Assembly: GCF_003591515.1 (NCBI RefSeq)
Contig: NZ_QZCG01000018.1
Coordinates: 18,568-82,567 of the forward strand
Length of the DNA stretch: 64,000 bases
Reading direction: 5' to 3'
From: Paracoccus onubensis
GTDB lineage: Bacteria; Pseudomonadota; Alphaproteobacteria; Rhodobacterales; Rhodobacteraceae
Part shown: positions 1 to 7,749 of the stretch, piece after piece
How the letters are laid out: the number at the start of each line of letters is the position of its first letter
Position numbering within the stretch: position 1 is the stretch's first letter
Made by a program: the position numbers and the translations under genes
The notes under the pieces: model-generated
What the model saw: the letters and a program-made list of their open reading frames with translations, nothing else
What the model was told of the DNA's origin: nothing
Database searches by the model: none

Positions 1-556
1 GATCGGTCAGGAAATCCGACAGCACCACCAATCGCTGATTCGGGCGCAAGACCTCTGGCGAGGGGGCATCTTCATCGCCCTCGGCCAAGGCCTGACCAGC
101 CAGTCCCTCGGCCAGCCGCCCGATTTGCGCACGTCCCGACCGGGCCTGCTGGCCAAGTAGCGCGACGCGCTCTCCTCCGCGCAGCAGCACCATCCCGAGT
201 GCAAGCGCCAGCAATTGCGCCCGTGTGCCCTTGCTCGGGCGATCCTTCGCCCCGGCATATCCCATGCCTTTCCCGCCCGAGACCCAAAGGGCGATCGTCT
301 GTGCCGTCTGCGCCTCACGGTCCCGGACGAATTCGGAATCCGAACGGGCCGAGCGGCGCCAGTCGATACTGCGCGCGGTATCGCCCGCGGTGGCGGGGCG
401 ATATTGCCAGAAATCCTCACCCGGTCCGGCGCGGCGCAATCCATGCGCGCCGGGCGCAACCATCGCCGCCAGACGCTCTGCCGACAGGATCAGACCGGGC
501 AAATGGGCGCTGGCAGCCTGCGCGCGCGCCCGAAGTTCGGTGGAACTCAGTGTCAA
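1..556 (-). CDS. DUF58 domain protein (3' end cut by window edge)
   Basis: Only about the first 185 codons are present; the gene runs off the left edge. The translated frame carries the DUF58 hallmark: a Gly/Pro-rich stretch followed by GEDFWQYRPATAGD and then SIDWRRSARSD. DUF58 proteins are usually encoded directly after a MoxR-type AAA ATPase, as here, and are thought to act with it as a chaperone pair, sometimes with von Willebrand A proteins. I place the start at a TTG eight bases past the moxR stop because a GAGG ribosome site lies just ahead of it and no ATG in this frame is suitable; that choice is tentative. The stop and C-terminal half cannot be seen. Confidence 0.8.
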   Translation of the reverse strand, partial: MTLSSTELRARAQAASAHLPGLILSAERLAAMVAPGAHGLRRAGPGEDFWQYRPATAGDTARSIDWRRSARSDSEFVRDREAQTAQTIALWVSGGKGMGYAGAKDRPSKGTRAQLLALALGMVLLRGGERVALLGQQARSGRAQIGRLAEGLAGQALAEGDEDAPSPEVLRPNQRLVVLSDFLTD

Positions 557-563
557 AATCGCC

Positions 564-1571
564 TCATGCCGCCTGCCGTGCGCCCAGACGCGATCCGACC
601 AGCCGGTCGATCACCGAATCCACGCTTTCCCCACGTGCCCGCGCAGTGAAGGACAGCGCCATTCGATGACGCAGGACCGGCGCGGCCAAAGCCTCGACAT
701 CTTCCAGCGTCGGAGCAAAACGCCCGTTCAGCACCGCCCGCGCCCGCGAAACCAGCATCAGGGCCTGCGCAGCACGCGGCCCCGGCCCCCAGATCAGCGT
801 ATCATCAATGAAACCCTCAGCCTCGGGATCGCCCGGACGGCTGGCGCGGACCAGATCGAGAATCGCCTCGACCACGGCTTCACCGACCGGCATCCGGCGG
901 ATCAGCTGCTGCGCCGCGATCAACCCTTCGGCATCGAAAGACTCATGCGCGGCCCCCTCTTCGACTCCGGTCGTGGCCAGAAGGATGTCTCGCTCGGTCT
1001 CGCGGTCGGGATAACCCACATCGACCTGCAACAGGAAACGGTCAAGCTGCGCTTCGGGCAGCGGATAGGTACCCTCTTGCTCGATCGGGTTCTGGGTCGC
1101 CAGCACATGGAAGGGGCGGCCCAGCGGACGGTGCTGGCCGCTGACCGTCACCTCGCGCTCCTGCATGGCCTGCAACAGCGCGGATTGCGTCCGGGGCGAG
1201 GCGCGGTTGATCTCATCCGCCATCAGAAGCTGTGTGAAAACCGGGCCTTCGATGAACCGGAAGGCACGGCTTCCATCTGTCAGGACGTCCAGCACCTCGG
1301 ATCCAAGAATATCGGCAGGCATCAGATCGGGCGTGAACTGCACCCGCTGACTACCCAGACCCAGCACCGTGGCCAGCGTATCGACCAGCATCGTCTTGCC
1401 CAGCCCCGGCTGCCCGACAAGCAATGCGTGCCCGCCCGACAGAATTGCCGCCAGAACCTGTTCAACCACCGCATGCTGACCGACGAAGCGCCGCTCGATG
1501 CTGCTGCGCGCCTCGTCGAGCCGCTGCCCGAGCGCCTCGACCTCGTGAACCAGATTTTCATCCGAAGCCAT
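564..1571 (-). CDS. MoxR-family AAA+ ATPase
   Basis: This 335-residue protein is a MoxR-type AAA+ ATPase. Walker A (GQPGLGKT) is at residues 53-60, and Walker B with the following sensor region (LMADEINRASPRTQS) is near 116-130. MoxR ATPases are thought to help fold or insert metal cofactors into partner complexes; the client is unknown here. The ATG at 1571 is preferred over upstream in-frame codons because AGAAGGG precedes it and the family begins just before the VGQ motif. The downstream DUF58 gene follows within a few bases, so the two are probably cotranscribed. The gene is divergent from the DUF1285 gene, with 63 bases between the starts. Confidence 0.92.
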   Translation of the reverse strand: MASDENLVHEVEALGQRLDEARSSIERRFVGQHAVVEQVLAAILSGGHALLVGQPGLGKTMLVDTLATVLGLGSQRVQFTPDLMPADILGSEVLDVLTDGSRAFRFIEGPVFTQLLMADEINRASPRTQSALLQAMQEREVTVSGQHRPLGRPFHVLATQNPIEQEGTYPLPEAQLDRFLLQVDVGYPDRETERDILLATTGVEEGAAHESFDAEGLIAAQQLIRRMPVGEAVVEAILDLVRASRPGDPEAEGFIDDTLIWGPGPRAAQALMLVSRARAVLNGRFAPTLEDVEALAAPVLRHRMALSFTARARGESVDSVIDRLVGSRLGARQAA

Positions 1572-1634
1572 GACAATGCCCTTCTGTTGCTTTAGACGAA
1601 GCATAAGCAAGACATACGCGGGCGACCATATCGA

Positions 1635-2183
1635 ATGCCGGATAAGACTGACAATCACGTGAGTGCCGATGGAATCGCGGCAGAGGCCAGCAAAGCCGCG
1701 AAAAAAGGCGGATTGCCGCCGGTTCATCTTTGGAACCCTCCGTTCTGCGGCGATCTGGACATGGAGATTCGTGCTGACGGTACTTGGTTCTATGAAGGCA
1801 CCCCGATCGGACGCCCGGCAATGGTTCGCCTGTTCTCGACGGTGCTGAAGCGCGAAGGCGATAAGTATTTCCTTGTCACACCGGTCGAAAAGGTGGGGAT
1901 TCGCGTTCAGGACGCGCCATTCATCGCGACCGATGCAGAAATCGCGCCAGACCGGATCACATTTACCACCAATGTCGGCGACGAGGTGGTCGCGGATGCC
2001 GATCACCCGATCGTCATCCGGGGCGACCGGTCCGAACCCCGGCCCTATGTCCATATTCGTGCCGGACTTGAGGCACTGATCGATCGCAAGACCTTCTACC
2101 GGCTTGCGGCGGCTGCCGAAGAAGGGCCGGATGGACGTGCGGGCGTACGCTCATGCGGGCAGCACTTCGCGCTCGAGGTCTGA
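1635..2183 (+). CDS. DUF1285 domain protein
   Basis: This 182-residue soluble protein matches the DUF1285 family, with the conserved LPPVHLWNPPFCGDLDM start and the later segment EPRPYVHIRAGLEALIDR. The family's function is not established; members are small alpha/beta proteins common in Alpha- and Gammaproteobacteria. The gene is divergent from moxR, an arrangement I associate with Rhodobacteraceae. No strong Shine-Dalgarno precedes the ATG, so the start is less certain than the family call. Its stop is five bases ahead of the hydroxypyruvate isomerase start, so the two are likely cotranscribed. Confidence 0.85.
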   Translation: MPDKTDNHVSADGIAAEASKAAKKGGLPPVHLWNPPFCGDLDMEIRADGTWFYEGTPIGRPAMVRLFSTVLKREGDKYFLVTPVEKVGIRVQDAPFIATDAEIAPDRITFTTNVGDEVVADADHPIVIRGDRSEPRPYVHIRAGLEALIDRKTFYRLAAAAEEGPDGRAGVRSCGQHFALEV

Positions 2184-2188
2184 ACCAG

Positions 2189-2944
2189 ATGCCCCGCTTC
2201 GCTGCCAACCTGACTCGTCTGTTCACCGAGATGCCCATGGACGAGCGTTTCGACGCCGCCGCCCGCGCAGGCTTCACCGGCGTCGAGATCCTGTTTCCCT
2301 ATGATATCCCTGCCGATCATCTGTCGCGGCTTGCTCTGGCTGCCGGGCTGGAAATCGTGCTGATCAACACGCCCCCCCCGAACTGGTCCGGCGGGCCGCG
2401 CGGTTTCGCGGCCATCCCCGGGCAGGAGCAGCGTTTCCGGGACAATTTCGACCGTACACTTCGCTTTGCACAGGTCTTGCACGCGCGCCAGATTCATATC
2501 ATGTCGGGTGCCGCGGATGGCGCCGAGGCGCGTGCGACCTTCACGGAAAACCTGGCATGGGCGGTCAAACGCGCACCCCATGCCAGCCTCAATATCAAGG
2601 TCATCAACCGGGATTACATGCCCGGTTACTTCCTGTCGGATTTCGACCTTGCAGCAGAGATCATCGCAGAGATCGGGGCCCCGAATCTTGGCCTGCAATT
2701 CGACAGCTATCACGCGCAGGTCCTCTCTGGGGACGCGCTTGGATTGTGGCGCAAACACGCAGGAATCATTCGCCATATCCAGATCGCGGGCTTTCCCGGG
2801 CGCCACGAACCCAATAACGGAGCATTCAATTTCACCGCGTTTTTTGCCGAGCTCGACCAGTCGGGCTATCGCGGATGGGTCAGCGGAGAATACGATCCCG
2901 AGCATCTGACCGAAAACGGCCTTGGCTGGCTGCCGCGCGGATAA
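2189..2944 (+). CDS. hyi: hydroxypyruvate isomerase family protein
   Basis: This 251-residue TIM-barrel protein resembles Hyi, which interconverts hydroxypyruvate and tartronate semialdehyde in glyoxylate metabolism. Family features are MPRFAANLTRLFTEMP at the N-terminus, the GFTGVEILFPYD segment, HIMSGAADG in the middle and QFDSYHAQ plus a GRHEPNNGAFNF segment towards the C-terminus, which carries metal-binding acidic and His residues. I chose the ATG at 2189 rather than the one at 2153 because the upstream one lies inside the DUF1285 gene and family members start with MPRF. Some relatives act on other sugars, so the exact substrate is inferred. The glyoxylate link fits the bhc cluster 12 kb away. 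Confidence 0.85.
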   Translation: MPRFAANLTRLFTEMPMDERFDAAARAGFTGVEILFPYDIPADHLSRLALAAGLEIVLINTPPPNWSGGPRGFAAIPGQEQRFRDNFDRTLRFAQVLHARQIHIMSGAADGAEARATFTENLAWAVKRAPHASLNIKVINRDYMPGYFLSDFDLAAEIIAEIGAPNLGLQFDSYHAQVLSGDALGLWRKHAGIIRHIQIAGFPGRHEPNNGAFNFTAFFAELDQSGYRGWVSGEYDPEHLTENGLGWLPRG

Positions 2945-2954
2945 ACGGCCGCGA

Positions 2955-2982
2955 TTGCTCTTGCCCGGATGCTTGTTGTAAA
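2955..2982 (+). promoter_or_regulatory. possible sigma-70-like promoter for the 25-residue membrane peptide
   Basis: TTGCTC at 2955-2960 and TGTAAA at 2977-2982 are separated by 16 bases and end 48 bases before the ATG at 3031. The match to the -35/-10 consensus is only partial. Confidence 0.25.
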
Positions 2983-3030
2983 CTGCATGAACAACCGAAA
3001 ACGGCCAACAGCCGGAAAAAGAGAGGCTGC

Positions 3031-3108
3031 ATGATAAATTCCATCATCTATATCGTAGGGCTCGTCGTCGTGGTGCTTTTCATCCTCTCGGCTCTGGGGC
3101 TGCGCTAA
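3031..3108 (+). CDS. 25-residue single-span membrane peptide
   Basis: The ATG at 3031 follows a clear GAGAGG ribosome site and opens a 25-codon frame ending in TAA. The product is almost wholly one hydrophobic helix, IIYIVGLVVVVLFILSALG, with a short N-terminus (MINS) and a C-terminal Leu-Arg. It therefore looks like a genuine small membrane protein rather than a chance frame. I believe similar peptides occur in other Rhodobacteraceae but cannot verify this here. The function is unknown; short single-span peptides often modulate larger membrane complexes. The neighbouring heme A synthase is on the other strand, so no operon partner is obvious. Confidence 0.7.
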   Translation: MINSIIYIVGLVVVVLFILSALGLR

Positions 3109-3347
3109 GGCAAAATCCCGTGTGAGCGAAGAACAAAGACGTTCAGGGCCGGCATTCCCGGAGCCGGTCGCGGCAGGCGATCTTTCCTCTGTCCCGTACC
3201 ACCCGCACCCGCGTCCTGAGCGCTTCGGTAAATCCGCACCGAAATCCTGCAGACGTCTTCACCAAGGCAATTCTGCCCAGCCCGTCCCGCGTGGAAATCC
3301 GCCCCAAGACCGCCCGGCAGCTCCCCGACCGGCCTTTGGGGAAAGCA

Positions 3348-4820
3348 TTACAGCCCGTAAATCCGGGTGAATTTCTCTTCAAGATAATCCAGCAGCGGCG
3401 CGGGATCCGCCGGCGCACCCGTGGCTTCTTCGATGATGCTGCGTGGGGGCATGAGCCCGCCATGACGCTGCACATTCTCGCGCAGCCATTCGACGCCCGG
3501 CATGGCGTCTCCCCGCGCAAGTCCCGGATCCAGGTCGGGAACGGCATCGCGCATGGCACGGTTCAGACAGCCGGCATAGACATTGCCAAGCGCATATGTC
3601 GGAAAATACCCGAACAAACCCACCGACCAGTGAACATCCTGCAACAGGCCATTCGCCGGACGATCCACGGCGACACCGAAATCACGCAGGAAACGCGCGT
3701 TCCACGCCTCGACCAGATCATCGGTGTCAAGCTTGCCCGCGATCAGGTCTCGCTCCAGATCGAACCGCAGCATGATATGCAGGTTATATTGAATCTCATC
3801 CGCCTCGGTACGGATATAACCGGATGTCACCCGGTTCACGGCGGCATGGAAGCTGTCGGGATCGCTGATATTCAGCCCGTCGAACGCGTCCGACATGCGG
3901 CTGAACAGCCATCCCGTGAACGCCCGGCCCCGACCCATCTGGTTTTCGTAGATCCGGCTTTGGCTTTCATGGACCCCCATCGAGACGCCGCGGCCAAGGG
4001 GCGTGAAAGCGTAATCCTCATCGATTCCCAGTTCATAGCTGGAATGGCCGACCTCGTGGATGGTCGAATACAGGCAATTGAACGGATCGGTTTCCACCAC
4101 GCGGGTCGTGATCCGGCTATCCTGCCAGCGGCCGCTGCTGAACGGATGCACGGCCAGATCCATGCGCCCGCGCGTCCAGTCATAACCGAAAGCCGAAGCG
4201 CAGATACGGGCAAGCCGCAATTGCGTTTCCTGTGGGAAATGTCCGGTCAAAGCCTCGGGCTGATGCTCGGCCCCAAGCACATCCTCGCGCAGGGCGACAA
4301 GCCGGGGCCGCATGGCGTCGAACAAGGCGGCAATCTCGGCACCGGTGGTTTCGGGTTCGTAATCCTCCAGCAAGGCATCGTACAGATCGCCACCGTCCGC
4401 CAGCGCCGCCGCCTCTTCGCGTTTCAGTGACAGGACCTGATCCAGCACCGGAAGGAAATCGTCCGGGGCATCATTCGCGCGTGCTTCGGCCCAGACGCCC
4501 TGGGCAAGCGAGGTCGTCCGGGCGAGTTCTGTCGCCAGACGCGCAGGAATCCGGCAAGCGCGGGTGAAATCGCGGTTGATCAGCTCGACAATCCGGGATT
4601 CGGCCTCGTTCTGAGGCAGCGCGGCAGCCAGCCATTCGCCGATCCGCGGATCGGTGCGGCGCTCGTGCAGCACATCCTCCATGGCGGCCATTTCCTCGGA
4701 TCGCTGTTCGGTCGCGCCGCGCGGCATGACCGTTTCCTGATCCCATCCCAACCGCTCGGCCACCGAAGACAGCGCCTCGGTCCGCCGCTGAAAGGCAAGC
4801 AAATCGTCCATGACAGTCAT
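3348..4820 (-). CDS. M32 metallocarboxypeptidase (carboxypeptidase Taq family)
   Basis: This 490-residue protein is a family M32 zinc carboxypeptidase, which removes C-terminal residues from peptides in the cytoplasm. The zinc motif HEVGH is at residues 255-259 inside the family signature DPFNCLYSTIHEVGHSSYE, and a conserved HPFSSG lies about 30 residues before it. The length is typical (about 490-500 residues). The ATG overlaps the ctaA stop by ATGA and has an AGAGGAG ribosome site, so the gene is translated from the ctaA message. The C-terminal YLEEKFTRIYGL ending is also usual for the family. No missing residues were noticed. Confidence 0.95.
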   Translation of the reverse strand: MTVMDDLLAFQRRTEALSSVAERLGWDQETVMPRGATEQRSEEMAAMEDVLHERRTDPRIGEWLAAALPQNEAESRIVELINRDFTRACRIPARLATELARTTSLAQGVWAEARANDAPDDFLPVLDQVLSLKREEAAALADGGDLYDALLEDYEPETTGAEIAALFDAMRPRLVALREDVLGAEHQPEALTGHFPQETQLRLARICASAFGYDWTRGRMDLAVHPFSSGRWQDSRITTRVVETDPFNCLYSTIHEVGHSSYELGIDEDYAFTPLGRGVSMGVHESQSRIYENQMGRGRAFTGWLFSRMSDAFDGLNISDPDSFHAAVNRVTSGYIRTEADEIQYNLHIMLRFDLERDLIAGKLDTDDLVEAWNARFLRDFGVAVDRPANGLLQDVHWSVGLFGYFPTYALGNVYAGCLNRAMRDAVPDLDPGLARGDAMPGVEWLRENVQRHGGLMPPRSIIEEATGAPADPAPLLDYLEEKFTRIYGL

Positions 4821-5962
4821 TTGCGGTCTCCTCTGACCGAGGTTTCAAACGGGTAACGGGCATGATGACGCGCCCGAATGATCAATGTAAACAGCGCGAT
4901 CGCGCCAAGCTGATGGGTCAGTGCAAGAGACAGGGGCGAGGCGTGCAGCACATTCATGATCCCCAGCCCCACCTGTACGGCGACCATCACGATCATCGCC
5001 GTGAACGCCCCGCGCGTCACCGGATGAGGCGAGCGGCGGGCACGCAGCCAGACGACCACGGCGAAAATCGCCAGAAGATATCCGGCCATGCGATGAATGA
5101 ATTGCACCAGAGCGGGGTTTTCAAAGAAGTTGCGCCAGCCCAATGCCGCGTCCCAGATCGCGGCGGGGATCCATTCACCACCCATGGTCGGCCAGCCGGT
5201 ATATTGCCGTCCCGCATCGATCCCGGCCACAAGCGCGCCCAGCAGGATTTGCACGAAAGCCAGATGCATCAGACCGGTGGACATGCCGAACAGCTTGCGT
5301 TCGCCAGCACGTCTTGCGCGCAACAATTCCGCCTCGCTGCGGCTGAGTTGATTCGCATACCAGGCGATCAGCCCCAGAATAAGAAAGGCGAGTCCCAGAT
5401 GCAGCGCCAGCCGATACGAGGCGACGCGCACCATCCCGGCAACCAGCCCGGAACTGACCATCCACCAGCCAAGCGCACCCTGCATCCCGCCCAGTACGCC
5501 CAGCGTCAGCATGCGGGACGTCCATCCCACCGGAATCCGGCGGGTGATCAGGAAGCCAAGGAAACCAACTGCCCAGACCAGACCGATGACACGGCCAAGC
5601 AGACGGTGCGACCACTCCCACCAGTAGATTTGCTTGAATCCGGCCAGATCCATATCCGGGTTGACCTCCGCATATTGCGGGATCTGCTTGTAAGCGTCGA
5701 ACTCTGCCTGCCAATCCGCGTCCGAGCCGGGCGGCAATGCGCCGGTTACCGGCGCCCATTCGGTGATCGACAGGCCCGAGCCGGTCAGCCGCGTCGCCCC
5801 GCCAAGCGCGATCATCGCCGCCACCAGAATGAAAAGCACGATCATCCACAGCCTGATAGCCTTGCGCGCGCCCTTCGGCGCAGCGTCGATCATGCCGGTC
5901 TGAATGGCGGGGCGGCTGGCTTTGTCATCCGAGATTTCCTCGAAAACGGGGCGCTTGGCCAT
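4817..5962 (-). CDS. ctaA: heme A synthase (COX15/CtaA)
   Basis: This 381-residue integral membrane protein converts heme O to heme A for aa3-type cytochrome oxidase. After a roughly 35-residue cytosolic lead come about eight hydrophobic helices. The family signatures GGATRLTGSGLSITEW, the His in WWEWSHRLLGRVIG, the His in RLALHLGLAF, the FIHRMAGY segment and the ALTHQLGAI segment supply the heme-ligating histidines. It has the long alphaproteobacterial/mitochondrial COX15 form rather than the short Bacillus form. The gene overlaps the downstream carboxypeptidase by four bases. The 40-base gap to the TrmJ-type gene upstream suggests all three may be cotranscribed. Confidence 0.95.
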   Translation of the reverse strand: MAKRPVFEEISDDKASRPAIQTGMIDAAPKGARKAIRLWMIVLFILVAAMIALGGATRLTGSGLSITEWAPVTGALPPGSDADWQAEFDAYKQIPQYAEVNPDMDLAGFKQIYWWEWSHRLLGRVIGLVWAVGFLGFLITRRIPVGWTSRMLTLGVLGGMQGALGWWMVSSGLVAGMVRVASYRLALHLGLAFLILGLIAWYANQLSRSEAELLRARRAGERKLFGMSTGLMHLAFVQILLGALVAGIDAGRQYTGWPTMGGEWIPAAIWDAALGWRNFFENPALVQFIHRMAGYLLAIFAVVVWLRARRSPHPVTRGAFTAMIVMVAVQVGLGIMNVLHASPLSLALTHQLGAIALFTLIIRARHHARYPFETSVRGDRK

Positions 5963-6002
5963 CGCTTGCTCCTCTTGAGATCGGGCGGACAGTATGCCGG
6001 GC

Positions 6003-6731
6003 TTATCGGCGGGTCAATTGGCGCAGAATGCCATGCAGGATACGTACATCGCCGCGCGTCAGCACCAGCCGCGCCCACATGTTCCGCAGGTTCATCCGCA
6101 TATTCGCCGCCTTGGTTTCAGGAAAGAAAAACCCGGCTTCAGCCAGCTTTTCCTCGTAATGATCGCCCAGCCGCTCGATCTCGATCCTGTCGGCCAGAAT
6201 CTCGGCCCGTTCGCGGCGGGCATGGGGCGACGGCTCCGGCGGCAAATCGTCGCGGCCCCATTCATAGCCCATCAGCAGAACCGCCTGCGCCAGATTGAGC
6301 GAGGGGAAATCGGGATTGACCGGCACCGTCACGATCGCATTCGCACGGGCGACATCCTCATTCTCAAGTCCGGCTCGTTCAGGCCCGAAAATGATCGCCA
6401 CCCGCCCCTGAGAAGCGCGGGCCGTCTCCATCGCGCTTTGCGGGGTATGGACGGGCTTCGACAACTCGCGCCCCCGCGCGGTGGTGGCGAATGCGAATTC
6501 CACCCCCTCCATCGCCTCGGCCAATGTCGGATAGACCCGCGCCCGATCCAATACCCGCCCGGCAGCCCCCGAGGCCATGGCCACCGCCTTTGGATTGGGC
6601 CAACCGTCACGCGGCGCGACAAGCCGCATTTCGGCCAGTCCGAAATTCAGCATCGCGCGGGCGGCCGCGCCGATATTCTCGCCCATCTGCGGGCGGACAA
6701 GGATGATGACGGGTCGACGATCGTTTTCCAT
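6003..6731 (-). CDS. TrmJ-type RNA 2'-O-methyltransferase (SpoU/TrmH fold)
   Basis: This 242-residue protein belongs to the SpoU class of knotted methyltransferases, subgroup TrmJ, which methylates the 2'-OH of tRNA position 32. Motif 1 (NIGAAARAMLNFG) is at residues 19-31, motif 2 is IIFGPERAGLENED, and motif 3 is NPDFPSLNLAQAV; together they form the AdoMet-binding trefoil knot. The C-terminal 80 residues fit the TrmJ extension. I start at the ATG at 6731 because the protein there begins with the family's usual short lead into ILVRPQ; the next upstream codon would add 12 unrelated residues. The tRNA target is inferred from the family. Confidence 0.88.
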   Translation of the reverse strand: MENDRRPVIILVRPQMGENIGAAARAMLNFGLAEMRLVAPRDGWPNPKAVAMASGAAGRVLDRARVYPTLAEAMEGVEFAFATTARGRELSKPVHTPQSAMETARASQGRVAIIFGPERAGLENEDVARANAIVTVPVNPDFPSLNLAQAVLLMGYEWGRDDLPPEPSPHARRERAEILADRIEIERLGDHYEEKLAEAGFFFPETKAANMRMNLRNMWARLVLTRGDVRILHGILRQLTRR

Positions 6732-6803
6732 GGCCTGCGCAATAGTCGCTCTGGCAGCGGCGGGCAAGCTGCGCTATCTGCAGGGGATATGCAGGAGTAG
6801 ATC

Positions 6804-7406
6804 ATGACCGAGGCCCCACAGCTTTACCTGATGACCCCCGCAGGCGCGCAAGCATCCGCGCTTGGCCCTCTTCTGACCGAGGTGATGGACCGTTTCCCGG
6901 TCGCCTGCCTGCGAATCCGCAGCGGCGCGGAAGAGGACGAACTTGGCCGTCTTGCCGATCTTGCCCGCGAAATCGCCCATGCCCGCGATGTCGCCGTGGT
7001 GATCGAAGATCACATCCGGCTGGTGCAGCGGCACGGGCTGGACGGCGTCCATCTGACCGATGGCGCACGCGGCGTCCGCGCGGCCCGCAAGGAACTGGGC
7101 GCGGATGCCATCGTGGGGGCCTATTGCGGCGCATCCCGCCATGACGCCATGAATGCAGGTGAGGCCGGTGCCGATTATGTCAGTTTCGGCCCGGTCGGCG
7201 AAACCGCATTGGGCCGGGGCGAGCAGGCGCCGTTCGAATTGTTTCAATGGTGGAGCGACATGATCGAATTGCCGGTCGTCGCAGAGGGCGCGCTGTCACG
7301 CGATCTGATCCAGAAATTCTCCACGGCCTGCGATTTCGTCGCAGTCGGCTCCGAGATCTGGGGCGAAGACGACCCTACCGCCGCGTTAGCTTCGATCTGG
7401 GACTGA
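6804..7406 (+). CDS. thiamine-phosphate-synthase-like TIM-barrel protein
   Basis: This 200-residue protein has the ThiE/TenI fold: LYLMTPAG at strand 1, GLDGVHLTD near residue 79, AIVGAYCGAS near residue 102, GADYVSFGPV near residue 129, and VAEGALSRDL and FVAVGSEIW near the end. ThiE joins the thiazole and pyrimidine phosphates of thiamine. However, the Thr-Pro-Thr-Lys segment after the GPV motif, which binds phosphate in classical ThiE, is replaced by GETALGRGE, and the usual arginine-rich pyrimidine site is hard to see. It may be a diverged paralogue; automated annotation would probably call it thiamine phosphate synthase. It is divergent from the TrmJ-type gene, and no thiamine gene or evident THI-box lies next to it. 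Confidence 0.75.
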   Translation: MTEAPQLYLMTPAGAQASALGPLLTEVMDRFPVACLRIRSGAEEDELGRLADLAREIAHARDVAVVIEDHIRLVQRHGLDGVHLTDGARGVRAARKELGADAIVGAYCGASRHDAMNAGEAGADYVSFGPVGETALGRGEQAPFELFQWWSDMIELPVVAEGALSRDLIQKFSTACDFVAVGSEIWGEDDPTAALASIWD

Positions 7407-7561
7407 GAGGGATCCCGCCGCAATATCTCCGCCCATAATATCTGCTCGATAAATCGCGGATGATTTGGCGAAAAACGCCCTTGATCGCGCCCTATTCACG
7501 ATCTTATGCGCCAGCCTGCATTTTCATCACCTGCCGCATCTGATCGAATTCCCCTCTGCCC

Positions 7562-7600
7562 TTTCTTCTTCATCCAAATATCCCGGTCCGGGGTAGAGCC
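7562..7600 (-). repeat. dispersed intergenic repeat, copy A
   Basis: Read on the minus strand this shows CCGGGATATTTGGATGAAG followed by AAGAAAG, preceded by a CCCCGGACC segment. The same order recurs at 39649-39698, 48121-48150 and 62197-62249. It lies downstream of the ThiE-like gene. Confidence 0.6.
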
Positions 7601-7720
7601 TGACCTGTGACGGACAGCGCCCCGGGCCAGACGCGTTACCATGGCGGGATTTCATGATTTCGTCATGTTTTCGTCGTCAGGCTGTCGCATAATCCTCCGA
7701 AACACGCCCCAAGCTGCACA

Positions 7721-7732
7721 GCTTTGCAAAGC
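7721..7732. promoter_or_regulatory. perfect 12-base palindrome before the ABC importer
   Basis: GCTTTGCAAAGC is its own reverse complement and ends 17 bases before the ATG of the ATPase gene. It could be an operator. No regulator gene adjoins it, so this is a structural observation only. Confidence 0.35.
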
Positions 7733-7749
7733 AAGCATACGGGGCCGGG

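Larger units (their letters stand above)
7407..7749. other. 343-base intergenic region before the ABC importer
   Basis: No coding frame with a credible start and family was found. It holds one copy of the dispersed GGATATTT/GAAGAAGAAG repeat (7562-7600), an imperfect dyad CATGA-5-TCATG at 7653-7667 and a perfect 12-base palindrome at 7721-7732. CATAAT at 7688-7693 could serve as a -10 box, but no good -35 partner is visible. Confidence 0.6.

Noticed and set aside
225..1595. A 456-codon open frame on the plus strand
   Set aside because: Antisense to the well-supported moxR and DUF58 genes, without any domain.
3122..3370. An 82-codon GTG-started frame after the small membrane peptide
   Set aside because: Proline/serine-rich, no ribosome site, no family, and it runs into the 3' end of the carboxypeptidase gene on the other strand.
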